Below are positions 40,685 to 55,639 of a stretch of DNA of 64,000 nucleotides, one piece after another. Each line of letters starts with the position of its first letter. Position 1 is the stretch's first letter. The DNA is from Hyphomicrobiales bacterium (GTDB lineage Bacteria > Pseudomonadota > Alphaproteobacteria > Rhizobiales > Aestuariivirgaceae): positions 25,606 to 89,605 of the forward strand of contig JANYHB010000001.1 in assembly GCA_025359265.1 (NCBI GenBank). Direction: 5' to 3'. The notes beneath the pieces were generated by a model. That model made no database searches, was not told the DNA's origin, and saw nothing but the letters and a program-made list of their open reading frames with translations. The translations under genes were made by a program, and so were the position numbers.

Positions 40685-41608
40685 TTACATTCCCTTCTTC
40701 GTTTCCAAGTAATAATTGGCCTTCTTGCCATAAATCATCTGGCGCAGCAAAACGCGCAGGCGCTCAGATTTTCGTAAAGGCGCCAATACACCACGGATCA
40801 CGTCATGCCCCACCACCTTTGCGGCATCCCACGCTGGCACAGCACCGGGTGCACGCTGCGGCAACCCATAATCGCGCAAACTGCCATTCATGAATCGAAT
40901 CTTGTTCATCCGCACAACATCCGGTGTTTTCCACGTCATGGCCATGGAAATGGAATAGCTGTTGCCGGTGCTCACCCAATGCGGAACCGTATAGGGCATA
41001 TGAACAGCATCGCCCGGCTTCATGCTATGCAACGTGGCGCGAGTTTCAAAATGTTCTTCGTAGTGTCGGTTGCGATGCCCCGCGGGTGAGTACTCCAGGT
41101 TTTCTTCCGATATCAATGAGCGATCATCATTATCAAAGGTGCGCACAAATTTATCGCCTTTGATCTGGATCAAAATGTTTTCTTCCATATCCACATGGAA
41201 CGGCGTTGTGGCCTTTGCCGACGAGACAAAAATGAATCCTTCCAAATCAGAATAATCTGTGGACTTTCGCCCCGCCGCTTCATTGGCCTCGCGCACAAAT
41301 TGTTCGAGTAATGCCATATAGGCAGGATCGCGTTCCACCCGCTTGATCACCATCCAGGCATTGGCGGTTTCGATGGATTTGATCACGGCCTCAGCAGGCA
41401 TGTCAATTTTTGGCACATCTTCGGGTTTCACACCCACCGCCACTTTGCCAGAGTTATATTCGATTGAGTCGCGCGGCATGGATTTTGCCAGCTCGATCAG
41501 ACGCGGCAATGTAAACAGCTGGTGGTCGGCCAAGCCATGCTTCAACATAAAAGGTGTTTTCAGAAACTTGGCTTTCGCCATTGCCGGATCAACAAACACA
41601 ATGCTCAT
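40685..41608 (-). CDS. Cupin-like/JmjC-type protein, putative Fe(II)/2OG oxygenase
   Basis: FHVDMEENILIQIKGDKFVRTFD (HxD) and later MPYTVPHWVSTGNS (distal His); 4-nt overlap with upstream GNAT gene. Confidence 0.78.
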   Translation of the reverse strand: MSIVFVDPAMAKAKFLKTPFMLKHGLADHQLFTLPRLIELAKSMPRDSIEYNSGKVAVGVKPEDVPKIDMPAEAVIKSIETANAWMVIKRVERDPAYMALLEQFVREANEAAGRKSTDYSDLEGFIFVSSAKATTPFHVDMEENILIQIKGDKFVRTFDNDDRSLISEENLEYSPAGHRNRHYEEHFETRATLHSMKPGDAVHMPYTVPHWVSTGNSYSISMAMTWKTPDVVRMNKIRFMNGSLRDYGLPQRAPGAVPAWDAAKVVGHDVIRGVLAPLRKSERLRVLLRQMIYGKKANYYLETKKGM

Positions 41609-42708
41609 GATAGCTTCCTTTTTGTCAGTCGATAGAAAATTGATTTTGCGGCCGCCCGCAGTCTCGCGTGTGATTTAAGCCCGGCTACAGTAGCCGCAAA
41701 ACGCACGCGCGAATTTTGTGGCGCTGCCACTAGCACGTCAACCATTTCAATGCGGTCACGCCAAATCCGGTCAATCATCGGATGGCCGGGGATGGCACAG
41801 GAATCCACCAACTTTAGCTGCGGCTCAGCAAACAGGGCCTCCGTGGCATCCAGCACCAGCAACACCCCCGGTGAAAATTTGGCGAAAGCCTCATCATAGG
41901 CGATCTTGATGATCCAACCTTGCGCGCCATCAACCATGCCGAACAAACTGGCGATAGGCTTGCCGTTAAATTTCAAAGTCCAAAACCGCAAACTGCCACG
42001 GCGATGTAAATTGCCGCAAATGGCGCGGAAAGCCTGTGTCGCGGCAGCATCGGAATTGATCGCCGTGCCCCGTGCACCTTTCCAGCCTTGGGCCTCCAGC
42101 CCAAGTAAATCATTCACAAAGCCATCTAAATCACCAGAAAGACTCAAACTTTCCACCCTCAGTGTGCCCTGCTCAGACAATCGCGCCCGCGAACGCTTAA
42201 ACTCTTTGCGGCGCTTATGATCAAAATTAGCGGTCAGCCATTGTTCAAACGTGCCTTGGATCCGTAACGCAGCCCGTTGCCAGCGCCTCATCACGCGAAT
42301 CTGTGGCGCGGCATTTTGCAATAAGGCAAAAAATAGGCTGTCAGCCGGTAAAGCGCGAAAGAGAAACGGCAACTTCAGCGCGTTAACAAATGCGGTCACG
42401 CCTGCTTCTGCGGCTGGCCCAAAAACCTGCGGCAAGCCACTGGCGCTCAGCGGCGAGGCATAATTGGTTTGAAAAAGGCCAATCATGCTTTGGGTCGGCA
42501 AAGCCATCACCAACTGTTCACTGCTATGCACCGTGATGAAATGCGCATCCAAGTGCCGTTCTGAAATGGGAAGAAAATAGTCAGCCGACTGAAACGCCGC
42601 TGGCTCCAAAGCAGATGCCCCTGTTGCGCGCCAAGCACTCGCTAACAGCGCTGCATCCGCGCCACTTGACCTGTCAACTTTCAAATTCTGCCAAACGCGT
42701 GCCAACAT
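41605..42708 (-). CDS. GNAT acetyltransferase, CelD/BcsL-like
   Basis: RRKEFKRSRARLSEQG, LRFWTLKFNGKPIASLFGMVDGAQGWIIKIAYDEAFAKFSPGVLLVLDATEALF. Confidence 0.82.
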   Translation of the reverse strand: MLARVWQNLKVDRSSGADAALLASAWRATGASALEPAAFQSADYFLPISERHLDAHFITVHSSEQLVMALPTQSMIGLFQTNYASPLSASGLPQVFGPAAEAGVTAFVNALKLPFLFRALPADSLFFALLQNAAPQIRVMRRWQRAALRIQGTFEQWLTANFDHKRRKEFKRSRARLSEQGTLRVESLSLSGDLDGFVNDLLGLEAQGWKGARGTAINSDAAATQAFRAICGNLHRRGSLRFWTLKFNGKPIASLFGMVDGAQGWIIKIAYDEAFAKFSPGVLLVLDATEALFAEPQLKLVDSCAIPGHPMIDRIWRDRIEMVDVLVAAPQNSRVRFAATVAGLKSHARLRAAAKSIFYRLTKRKLS

Positions 42709-42775
42709 GGCCCCACCACTGCAATTCAGCGGCCAGGGTAAACTTAAAAGCTAATTTTCATGCCAACATCGCCTG

Positions 42776-42805
42776 AAAAAACAACACCGGCGTTAAGCCA
42801 GTGTT
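42776..42805 (-). terminator. Rho-independent terminator of rpmF
   Basis: Minus strand AACACTGGC-TTAAC-GCCGGTGTT then GTTTTTT; 9-bp stem with one wobble. Confidence 0.8.
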
Positions 42806-42836
42806 GCCAAAAAGACTAAAATTGTAATGAAGCAAA

Positions 42837-43022
42837 TTAAGCTTCGGCCTTAACATTCAAAACCTGCCGGCCGCGATACATGCCGGTCTTCAAATCAACA
42901 TGGTGCGGGCGGCGAAGTTCGCCGGACTTGGCATCTTCAATCCAAGTCACAGTCTGCATTTTTTGGCCCGAGCGGCGCATGCCAATGCGGCTTTTGGTCA
43001 TTTTTTTGCGGGGAACAGCCAT
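42837..43022 (-). CDS. rpmF: 50S ribosomal protein L32
   Basis: [55 protein letters not shown]. Confidence 0.96.
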   Translation of the reverse strand: MAVPRKKMTKSRIGMRRSGQKMQTVTWIEDAKSGELRRPHHVDLKTGMYRGRQVLNVKAEA

Positions 43023-43090
43023 GTCTAAACCTCTGAATTCAAATAGAAAATGATAAAGGACGATAAATCGCCCAGCATTTGTTGAAGGCT

Positions 43091-43810
43091 CTATAGCGGG
43101 GGATTCTGGCCAAGGCAAGCCAGATAACCATCCATGCCATCCATCATATCTTGAATATGGGCGGCTATCGCTCGCACTTTGGCCGATGGGTGGCCAGCAT
43201 CACGTTTGAACGGGTTGGGCAAAACCGCTGCCAATAGCGCTGCTTCCCGCGCGGTTAGCCGAGCGGAAGATTTCCCAAAATGGTGCTGGGAAGCCGCCTC
43301 TGCCCCATAAATTCCTGGCCCCCATTCTACAATGTTCAAATAGATCTCCAACATGCGCCGCTTGGTGAGTATGCCGTCCATATAAAGTGCCAGAGGCATT
43401 TCCAGCCCTTTGCGGATGAAACTGCGGCCCTCCCACAAAAACATATTCTTGGCAACTTGCATCGAAATAGTGGAAGCACCACGCGAGGGGCCTTCGTCGC
43501 CGCCATCCATCGCATCCTGAAATTCTATCCAGTCGATCCCATGATGGCTGCAAAAGCGCTGATCTTCCGAGGCAAGCACCGCGCGTGCCAGCTGCGCGGA
43601 CATAGCGGAATAGCTCACCCAATCCTTATGAATGCCATTGCCCGTAAACAGGCGCAAGATCATCAGATTGGAAAATGGCACCGGCATGATGCCGTAAACT
43701 AACGTCATCACCAAAGGCCACAAGAAGATCATGGCCAGCACACGCTTCAACCACACGCGCCAAGGTGGGCCGCTAAACCAAAAGGCTTTGAGTTTGTCGC
43801 CGAATATCAT
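43091..43810 (-). CDS. mtgA: Monofunctional biosynthetic peptidoglycan transglycosylase
   Basis: [79 protein letters not shown]. Confidence 0.96.
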   Translation of the reverse strand: MIFGDKLKAFWFSGPPWRVWLKRVLAMIFLWPLVMTLVYGIMPVPFSNLMILRLFTGNGIHKDWVSYSAMSAQLARAVLASEDQRFCSHHGIDWIEFQDAMDGGDEGPSRGASTISMQVAKNMFLWEGRSFIRKGLEMPLALYMDGILTKRRMLEIYLNIVEWGPGIYGAEAASQHHFGKSSARLTAREAALLAAVLPNPFKRDAGHPSAKVRAIAAHIQDMMDGMDGYLACLGQNPPL

Positions 43811-43848
43811 TAGCTACGCATACGTTATATTCGTTACATGAGGAACCT

Positions 43849-44709
43849 GTGGCCGAAAATTTTGAAACTGCCCTAATCGCCTACGCCCGAAAAGTTGAGG
43901 CCAAGCTGGAAGTTTTGCTCCCATTCCTTGCGGGAAACCGCTTGCAAGATGCCATGCGCTACGCGGCCTTAAGCGAAGGCAAACGGTTGCGACCGTTTTT
44001 TGTTTTGGCAAGTGCCAAGCTACACGGTGTGTCCGAGCCTCGGGCACTTACTGTGGCGGCAGCACTGGAAATGATTCATTGTTACTCACTGGTGCATGAC
44101 GATCTGCCCGCCATGGACAATGACAACTTAAGGCGCGGGCGCGCCACCACCCATAAAAAATTTGATGAAGCCACGGCCATCCTGGCAGGCGACGCTTTGC
44201 TGACTTTTGCCTTTGAAGTTTTGGCGGAAGCTGGTGAAAGTTCTGTGCTTATCGCTGCCCTTGCCCGCGCCGCTGGCCCGCGCGGAATGGCGGGCGGCCA
44301 GATGTTGGATATTGAAGCCGAGACGAAAGGCTTTGCCTCACTAAATGATATTTCCAAGATGCAGCGCCAAAAAACCGGAGCTCTCTTTGAATTTGCCTGC
44401 ACTGCCGGGCCAATGATGGCCGGCGAAGATGTGACTGCAATGCATGACTACGCCGAAAACATCGGGCTGGCATTCCAAATCGCTGATGACATTTTGGATG
44501 TGGAAAGCACCAGCACTGCCCTTGGCAAAGCCACACAGAAAGACAGCACGCAAGGCAAGGCAACCTTTGTGGATTTCTTTGGACTTGATGGGGCCAAGCA
44601 AGAGGCATCGCGTCTGGTCGAAAATGCCAAAGCTGCTCTTGTGACTTATGAAGCGAGCGTAGAAATGTTACGCGAAGCGGCAGACTTTATGATTGCACGC
44701 CGGAAATAG
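43849..44709 (+). CDS. ispA: Polyprenyl synthetase (farnesyl diphosphate synthase), GTG start
   Basis: YSLVHDDLPAMDNDNLRRGRATTHKKF, GLAFQIADDILDVEST, LGKATQKDSTQGKATFV. Confidence 0.95.
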   Translation: MAENFETALIAYARKVEAKLEVLLPFLAGNRLQDAMRYAALSEGKRLRPFFVLASAKLHGVSEPRALTVAAALEMIHCYSLVHDDLPAMDNDNLRRGRATTHKKFDEATAILAGDALLTFAFEVLAEAGESSVLIAALARAAGPRGMAGGQMLDIEAETKGFASLNDISKMQRQKTGALFEFACTAGPMMAGEDVTAMHDYAENIGLAFQIADDILDVESTSTALGKATQKDSTQGKATFVDFFGLDGAKQEASRLVENAKAALVTYEASVEMLREAADFMIARRK

Positions 44710-44739
44710 ACGAAATTCGTCAGGAAAAGTTGCAATACA

Positions 44740-45444
44740 TCAATTTTCACTAATTAAGCGTTTGGCATCTTCGTAGTTATTCACTTCATAAACCCAACCG
44801 CGCCTGATCACATATTTCCACGTCAACTTGTCTGAGGTTGACAAATCTTCTGGTGTAACACCCATCATTTCGTCAGGGCTGGGGTCGCTTAATCCACGCT
44901 TCAAAATAACCCGCGATGTTTGAATTTTCGTAAAAAGCGCCGCCTGGTAAAGGCCATATTGAATAAAGCCGGAACAAATGAACTGCCGCGGAAACCAGCG
45001 TCGATAAACATTGGTGCGATGCCGTAAGGTATTCACCGCCAGCTGAAACCCAAAAATAGTGTTAAGTGCAATGCGCCACAGCCGATGAAAATCATAAGGC
45101 TTGTTGACTTCATTGAGTAGAATTCCATTGGCACATTTGAAAAAATCCTGGGTAAAGCCTTTGCCCTCAAGGCGTAAAATACCCACCTCTTCAACAGGCG
45201 TGCGACCGCTCACATAAGTTTCCAGATTGGCAATGCCAACCCCCTTGAACAGGCTTTCGATCACAAAAGTCTTGGTAAAGTGCTCATGCCGTTGCGGCAA
45301 CAAAAAAACCAAAGCTGCATGGCTGAAAAAACTATTTGAAGCAACGCGAATGAGCCGCGACGCAAGAAATGGGCTGCGCGACAATAAAATGTCGCCCCTG
45401 TTCATAAAAAGATCAGCCTGGTCAAAGAACGCCTTTACCGGCAT
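44740..45444 (-). CDS. YiiX/YebB-like NlpC/P60-type protein
   Basis: MNRGDILLSRSPFLASRLIRVASNSFFSHAALVFLLPQ ... PRQFICSGFIQYGL (Cys/His pattern); start chosen at MPVKAFF, ORF extends to 45525. Confidence 0.7.
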   Translation of the reverse strand: MPVKAFFDQADLFMNRGDILLSRSPFLASRLIRVASNSFFSHAALVFLLPQRHEHFTKTFVIESLFKGVGIANLETYVSGRTPVEEVGILRLEGKGFTQDFFKCANGILLNEVNKPYDFHRLWRIALNTIFGFQLAVNTLRHRTNVYRRWFPRQFICSGFIQYGLYQAALFTKIQTSRVILKRGLSDPSPDEMMGVTPEDLSTSDKLTWKYVIRRGWVYEVNNYEDAKRLISEN

Positions 45445-45457
45445 TGGAAAATGGGCG

Positions 45458-46681
45458 TCAGCCCCAGCGCTTGGCAACATAGTTCTCAACAATTTCTTGA
45501 AACTGGCCCGCGATGTTTTCGCCACGCAATGTCTTCACCTTTTGACCATCGATATAGACTGGCGCAGCGGGCAGTTCTCCTGTGCCAGGAAGTGAGATGC
45601 CAATGTTCGCATGTTTGCTTTCACCCGGCCCATTTACAATGCAGCCCATTACCGCAAGCGACAAGTTTTCAAAACCAGGATATTGCACCCGCCATTCGGG
45701 CATGCGGCCCCGCACATAAGCCTGGATGCCTTGCGCCAATTCTTGAAATACGGTTGAAGTGGTGCGACCGCAACCCGGGCAGGCAATCACCATGGGCGCG
45801 AATGCCCGAAGCCCCATCGTCTGCAAGATTTCCTGCGCCACGATCACTTCACGTGTGCGCTCACCGCCCGGCTCTGGTGTGAGTGAAATGCGAATGGTAT
45901 CGCCAATGCCTTGCTGCAATAAAACGCTAAGCGCCGCGGTTGAAGCCACAATGCCTTTAGAACCCATGCCGGCTTCTGTAAGGCCAAGGTGCAAAGCATA
46001 GTCTGAGCGCTTGGCCATCATCCGGTAAACCGCTATCAAGTCTTGCACTTCTGAACATTTGGCCGAAATGATAATTCGGTTTCGTGGCAAACCTAATTCT
46101 TCCGCATAGGCAGCTGAAGAAAGACCCGAACGCACAATCGCCTCATGCATCACTTCACGCGCTGGTTTGGGTGCTGCGGATTTGGCATTTTCATCCATCA
46201 ACGCCGTCAGCATCGCTTGGTCTAGCGAGCCCCAATTCACGCCGATGCGCACGGTTTTATTATAGTTCACCGCTGCTTCAATCATCGTGGCGAAGTTGCG
46301 ATCCTTTTTCTCTTTGAACCCCACGTTGCCTGGGTTGATGCGATATTTTGCCAAAGCTTTCGCGCAGTCTGGATATTTGGTCAGCAGAAGATGGCCGTTG
46401 TAATGAAAGTCTCCCACCAAAGGCACGTCAACTTTCATTTGGGCCAGTTTTTCAGCAATCGCTGGAACTGCGGCTGCACTTTCGTCGCGGTCAACTGTGA
46501 TGCGCACAAGTTCGCTACCCGCCTGCGCAAGCTCTGCCACTTGCCGCGCCGTGCCCGCAATATCAGCCGTGTCGGTGTTCGTCATGGATTGCACCACGAT
46601 TGGCGCACCCCCACCCACTTGTATATGGCCCACTTTCACGCCGATTGTGCGATGGCGGGTTTCAATTGCAGAATAAGTCAT
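45458..46681 (-). CDS. ispG: Flavodoxin-dependent 4-hydroxy-3-methylbut-2-enyl-diphosphate synthase
   Basis: [66 protein letters not shown]. Confidence 0.96.
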   Translation of the reverse strand: MTYSAIETRHRTIGVKVGHIQVGGGAPIVVQSMTNTDTADIAGTARQVAELAQAGSELVRITVDRDESAAAVPAIAEKLAQMKVDVPLVGDFHYNGHLLLTKYPDCAKALAKYRINPGNVGFKEKKDRNFATMIEAAVNYNKTVRIGVNWGSLDQAMLTALMDENAKSAAPKPAREVMHEAIVRSGLSSAAYAEELGLPRNRIIISAKCSEVQDLIAVYRMMAKRSDYALHLGLTEAGMGSKGIVASTAALSVLLQQGIGDTIRISLTPEPGGERTREVIVAQEILQTMGLRAFAPMVIACPGCGRTTSTVFQELAQGIQAYVRGRMPEWRVQYPGFENLSLAVMGCIVNGPGESKHANIGISLPGTGELPAAPVYIDGQKVKTLRGENIAGQFQEIVENYVAKRWG

Positions 46682-46906
46682 AGCGCGTCTTCTATCGCCA
46701 CGCCGCGCCCCTTTCAATGCACCATTGATATATGTCATGGCATCGTTTCACTGCCCTTACATCACCTCTGTTCTGCCCGCTCTTCGCCACAATCCCTGAA
46801 GAAAACCTTTCATTGTGGCTTGTGTGTAACAGCGCAAGGCAGTGGGACAGCGACAACAATAACATCGCGCAAAAGTTGCAAACTTGCGTTTCAGAGAGGG
46901 GCAAAC

Positions 46907-47809
46907 ATGAGATCGTATTTCATCAGCTGCTGCGCGCTTTTTGTGGGCTTTTTTGTTACCCAGGCGCAAGCAGGCGAAATCAACTTTAACATCCTGGTCG
47001 GCGAACCCTCTTGGGTGGGGGAAGCGCAGAATCTGGCGCGAACGCTGGATCATGAAAACGGCGTGCGCATTTTGCCTGTGCTGGGCAAAGGCGCAGTGCA
47101 AAGTGTGCAAGATCTTGAAGACTTCCCCTTTATAGACGCCGCATTGATCACCGCAGACAGTTTGGCCTATGTAAAGGGCCAAAACCTATTGGCTCCGGGC
47201 GATAGCAAAATAACGTATATTGCCGCTGTAAAACCACTGCCAATCCTGCTGGTCGCCAAACGTTCGATTGCCAATGTAACGGCACTGGCCGGAAAGAAAA
47301 TTGCCACAGGCGCGGCTGACACTGCAAGCTTCGCCTCGGGTGAATTGTTATTAGGGGCCATGGAAGTGCCCTTCTTGCGGGTTGCCCAAACCCAAGAGGC
47401 CGCTGTGGACGCCCTGTTGGCTGGCCGCGCCGACGCTGCACTGTTTGTGGGCCTGCCGCTGAACATTGAAAAACTTGGCAACGGCTTTCACGCTTTACCT
47501 TTAGTCATGCCGATGGAACTGGCGCATGTTTACAAGCCCATTCATTTGGCACCCAAGGATATTTCAAATCTAGTGTCTCAAAATCAGTCGCTTGAAACAG
47601 TCTCAACCAGTTTGATTTTGGCGGTGAACGATGCAGCCGCAGCACCAGACCGCCGCAAGGCCCTGAAGGCTTTCGAAGCTGGTTATTTCCACCAACCTCT
47701 GGGGCCCATGGCTTTGGAAGATCTTGCCGACTTGCCGCGTGAAGCTGCGGCTGCCGATTTAATTAAAAAACTCGCCCCCACCATTACCCCGACAGGAGCA
47801 AAACCATGA
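46907..47809 (+). CDS. TAXI/periplasmic solute-binding-like protein
   Basis: Signal MRSYFISCCALFVGFFVTQAQA; IAAVKPLPILLVAKRSIANVTALAGKKIATGAADTASFASGELLLGA. Confidence 0.78.
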   Translation: MRSYFISCCALFVGFFVTQAQAGEINFNILVGEPSWVGEAQNLARTLDHENGVRILPVLGKGAVQSVQDLEDFPFIDAALITADSLAYVKGQNLLAPGDSKITYIAAVKPLPILLVAKRSIANVTALAGKKIATGAADTASFASGELLLGAMEVPFLRVAQTQEAAVDALLAGRADAALFVGLPLNIEKLGNGFHALPLVMPMELAHVYKPIHLAPKDISNLVSQNQSLETVSTSLILAVNDAAAAPDRRKALKAFEAGYFHQPLGPMALEDLADLPREAAAADLIKKLAPTITPTGAKP

Positions 47810-49101
47810 GCTACTCTCCCGCCCGCCTTGATGAAATCGTTAAGCCTGAAGGTTCCAGCCCTGCACTAAAAACTGATTCCGAGGCGCCCGTGCCAAGTTG
47901 GTTTACGCTCGACCAGCAAACCGAAACCTCAGATCAGCTGGTGCAAAGATACCGCGAACGTGTGGCAAGACAAGAAGCCCAACGCAAAGCCGATAGCGAA
48001 GTGACAGACGACTACCGACGGAACCTGGACTCGCGGTTTAAAGTTGCCAAGGCACTTTATGACAAACCGGGCAATGATAATCCGCCGGAAGTAAAAATAA
48101 AGTCACGCAGGCCAACGCTGCCGTTGAGCGAAATTGAGGGTCGCGCTCATCGTTACAACCGGGAAGCTGCGAGAATTTCCGAAATGCCTCCCGCGCAAAG
48201 TGGGAAAATAACCTGGCGCGCCTATTTAAGTTTTGCGATCTTGGCCATGACGATGGGCAGTGCCGTTGGGTTTGGTTATGCTAATCGTGATCGTTTGGTG
48301 TCTCTCAGCCAAAAGGGGTTGGAGCAAGCGAAAGCGGTCGTCGCCAACTTTTCAACTATGGCCCCCGCCACGACGGTACCCGTTGCCACGGGATCAACCG
48401 TGATTTTAAAAAAGCCAATCAGTATGGCATCACTTTCGGTGAACGATGCTGCGGGCACGTTGAATACCATGATCCCGCTGGCTCTCGCCGCCCATGCAGC
48501 TTCGGCGGAACAACCGGTGGATATTCTCATCTCCGGTTTGCCCACATCAGCCTATCTAACCGCCGGACGACAAGTTCAAGAAGGCAGCTGGCTGGTGAAG
48601 GTCCCTGAGATGGCGGATTTGAAATTGGTTGTGCCTCAATCCCCAACACCCAAGATCAGTCTTGATGTGACAGCCCTTGAGCAAGGTACAAGCAACCTTG
48701 CTGCCCCCATGCAAAAACTTAGCGTAGAATTTTCCGATGTCAAAATCACGCCCGCATCAGCCACGCCAGATGAGCAGGGTAGCAATATCATAACGCAACC
48801 CGCAGCGGCGTTGGATAACAAACAGGCCAGCGCTGAAGCGCAACCCATCCCACAGCCGATTGGTTCAGAGCTGCTGGTGCGCGCTGACGGCTTGATGAAT
48901 CAGGGCGACATTATTTCGGCGAGGCAATATTATATGCAAGCCGCCAACGTGGGCAGCGCGCGTGGCATGTTGGGTGTTGCCCGCAGCTATGATCCCAAAG
49001 TTTTCGCCGAAATGAAAATTGAAGGTCTCCAACCCGACACCGTCAAGGCTGCGGAGTGGTACAAGAAAGCCAAAGCGGCTGGATTGAGCGTTAACAACTA
49101 G
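47806..49101 (+). CDS. Membrane-anchored protein with C-terminal TPR/Sel1-like repeats
   Basis: TM segment AYLSFAILAMTMGSAVGFGYA; GDIISARQYYMQAANVGSARGMLGVARSYDPKVF ... AAEWYKKAKAAG; 4-nt overlap with upstream gene. Confidence 0.75.
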   Translation: MSYSPARLDEIVKPEGSSPALKTDSEAPVPSWFTLDQQTETSDQLVQRYRERVARQEAQRKADSEVTDDYRRNLDSRFKVAKALYDKPGNDNPPEVKIKSRRPTLPLSEIEGRAHRYNREAARISEMPPAQSGKITWRAYLSFAILAMTMGSAVGFGYANRDRLVSLSQKGLEQAKAVVANFSTMAPATTVPVATGSTVILKKPISMASLSVNDAAGTLNTMIPLALAAHAASAEQPVDILISGLPTSAYLTAGRQVQEGSWLVKVPEMADLKLVVPQSPTPKISLDVTALEQGTSNLAAPMQKLSVEFSDVKITPASATPDEQGSNIITQPAAALDNKQASAEAQPIPQPIGSELLVRADGLMNQGDIISARQYYMQAANVGSARGMLGVARSYDPKVFAEMKIEGLQPDTVKAAEWYKKAKAAGLSVNN

Positions 49102-49156
49102 ACTTCTCGACAAAAGCTTGCGCAGTTGGCAATAACCTGCCTGAACAGGAGATGCC

Positions 49157-50791
49157 ATGCGCGCCGCAGATTTTATTGTTGCAAGCCTCAAAGCACACGG
49201 TGTGCGCCGGGTTTATTGTGTGCCCGGCGAAAGCTATTTGGCTCTGCTCGATGCACTGCATGGTTCGGATATCACCGTGCTGATTTGCCGCCATGAGGGC
49301 GGCGCAGGCTTCATGGCCGTGGCCGAAGCCAAGATGACGGGTGTGCCCGGTGTGGTTTTGGTCAGCCGAGGGCCGGGTGCCACAAATGTTTCAATTGCCG
49401 TGCACATGGCCGAGCAAGACGGCGTGCCACTCATCGTCATCATCGGCCAAGTATCGCGCGAGGAAAAATATCGCTTTGTGTTTCAAGAAATGGATTATGG
49501 CGCGGTATTCGGCTCATTCAGCAAAGGTGTTTTTGAACTGAACGATGCGAGCCGCCTGCCCGAGATGCTGCCGCGCGCCTTCCGTTTGGCGCGTGAAGGG
49601 GTGCAAGGCCCGGTGATTTTGCCGGTGCCGGAAGATATGTTGCGCGATGATGTGGCAAACCCGCAAGTGCTAACCTATCCTCTGCCGCAAATCGCGGCCT
49701 CAACCGGCAATATTGAGGCTTTGCGCGATATGTTGGTGCAAGCAGAACGCCCATTGGTCATCGCCGGATCAAGGCTGCGCGGCACGAAAGGAGCTGAAGC
49801 TCTGGCAAGATTTTCTGCGGCCCAACGCGTGCCGGTGGCCGTGACTTGGAAATCACAAGATGTGTTTGATAATGCCTCAGAACTTTATGCTGGCCATCTT
49901 GACATGGGAACAGTGAGGCCATTGCGCGATTTATTGGCAACCGCAGATTTGATTATTGCCGTGGGAACCCGATTGGGTGATTTTGCGACGATGGGTTTCA
50001 CGTTGCCAGAAGCGCCACAGCCCAGGCAAACGCTGGTTCACATTTATTCAGACAGCAAGCCTTTAGGCCGGGTCATCCGCGCGGATCTGGGCATCGTGGC
50101 AGAACCTGCAGAGGTGTTGGCTGCGCTATCACAGAGCGCCAGGGTGGCACCTGCGGCGCGCGAAAGATGGATTTCATCCGTCCACGGAGCAACAGCTGAC
50201 AGCCAGGCCTATGCGCCACGCGATCCAGTTGACGGCGTGGATTTCGGTCTAGTCACTTTGATGCTTGCAAAGCTTGCACCGCCCAATGCCGTCATCACCA
50301 TGGATGCGGGCAACATGACAACCTGGGCGCACCGCCATTGGAAAATGTCGCCAAAGAATTTATTGATCGGCGGTGTTGTCGGAGCCATGGGTCTTGGTGT
50401 TCCGGCAGCCGTGGCCGCATCGCTGGTTGATCCATCGCGGATGGCAATCTGCCTTGTGGGCGACGGCGGCGTGTTGATGACGGGCAATGAGTTAGCCACG
50501 GCAATGGCCTTTGGCGCTACGCCGAAAATCGTTATTTCAGACAATGGCATTTACGGCACCATCCGCTCCCATCAAGAACGCCACTTCGCGGGCCGTGTTT
50601 CTGGCACCAATTTAGTCAATCCTGATTTCACCGCTTGGGCGAAAAGTTTCGGAGCGGAAGCTTATTCATTGAAATTGGGTGATGATGTGGAAGCCGTGGT
50701 CACGGCGTTCCTGGCGGCGAAGGGGGCGGCGGTTCTGCACGTGCATTCATCAGCCCAGTCACTCAGTGCAGGCGGCACCTTAAATACCTAA
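49157..50791 (+). CDS. Thiamine pyrophosphate-binding protein, acetolactate synthase-like
   Basis: VYCVPGESYLALLDAL, GVVLVSRGPGATNVSIAVHMAEQDGVPLIVIIGQV, AICLVGDGGVLMTGNELATA. Confidence 0.92.
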   Translation: MRAADFIVASLKAHGVRRVYCVPGESYLALLDALHGSDITVLICRHEGGAGFMAVAEAKMTGVPGVVLVSRGPGATNVSIAVHMAEQDGVPLIVIIGQVSREEKYRFVFQEMDYGAVFGSFSKGVFELNDASRLPEMLPRAFRLAREGVQGPVILPVPEDMLRDDVANPQVLTYPLPQIAASTGNIEALRDMLVQAERPLVIAGSRLRGTKGAEALARFSAAQRVPVAVTWKSQDVFDNASELYAGHLDMGTVRPLRDLLATADLIIAVGTRLGDFATMGFTLPEAPQPRQTLVHIYSDSKPLGRVIRADLGIVAEPAEVLAALSQSARVAPAARERWISSVHGATADSQAYAPRDPVDGVDFGLVTLMLAKLAPPNAVITMDAGNMTTWAHRHWKMSPKNLLIGGVVGAMGLGVPAAVAASLVDPSRMAICLVGDGGVLMTGNELATAMAFGATPKIVISDNGIYGTIRSHQERHFAGRVSGTNLVNPDFTAWAKSFGAEAYSLKLGDDVEAVVTAFLAAKGAAVLHVHSSAQSLSAGGTLNT

Positions 50792-51101
50792 ACGCCAAAC
50801 CATTGCAGCACAAACACACTTAACACGCCGACCAAAATTGTTACTAACAGCGGCAATCTAAAAATTACGGCAATGGCGGTAAGCACCGCCGCGATTGACT
50901 GCGCCCGACCCGTCATCAACACCGTGGGTGTGATCACCGCCATCAAAACTGATGGCGGCATGGCATCCAGCGCCGCTTTCATCCGGCCTTTCACCACGAC
51001 GCCGCGCATCAACAACAAGCCTGAGAGGCGCGTTGCATAAGTTGCAACCGCCATGCCCAAGATGGCCAGCACCCAATGCCAATGCAAAATGAAGATGGCT
51101 T

Positions 51102-51105
<4 letters not shown>
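50788..51105 (-). CDS. AzlD family branched-chain amino acid exporter subunit
   Basis: Small hydrophobic protein, ALDAMPPSVLMAVITPTVLM; 4-nt overlap with the AzlC-like gene. Confidence 0.88.
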
Positions 51106-55563
<4,458 letters not shown>

Positions 55564-55639
55564 GAGAATCTTATAGCCGATGCAACAGCACCTTGGCGAG
55601 TGTTCCTGTTATGTTTTTTGCAAACAGTCAAAATATCCC

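Noticed and set aside
44708-44720. GACGA-AAT-TCGTC hairpin after ispA
   Set aside because: Only a 5-bp stem with no T-run; too weak to call a terminator.
46391-46906. Upstream in-frame extension of the TAXI-like ORF (472 aa version)
   Set aside because: Overlaps ispG antisense; the signal peptide begins at MRSYFISCC (46907) after an SD-like gagagggg.
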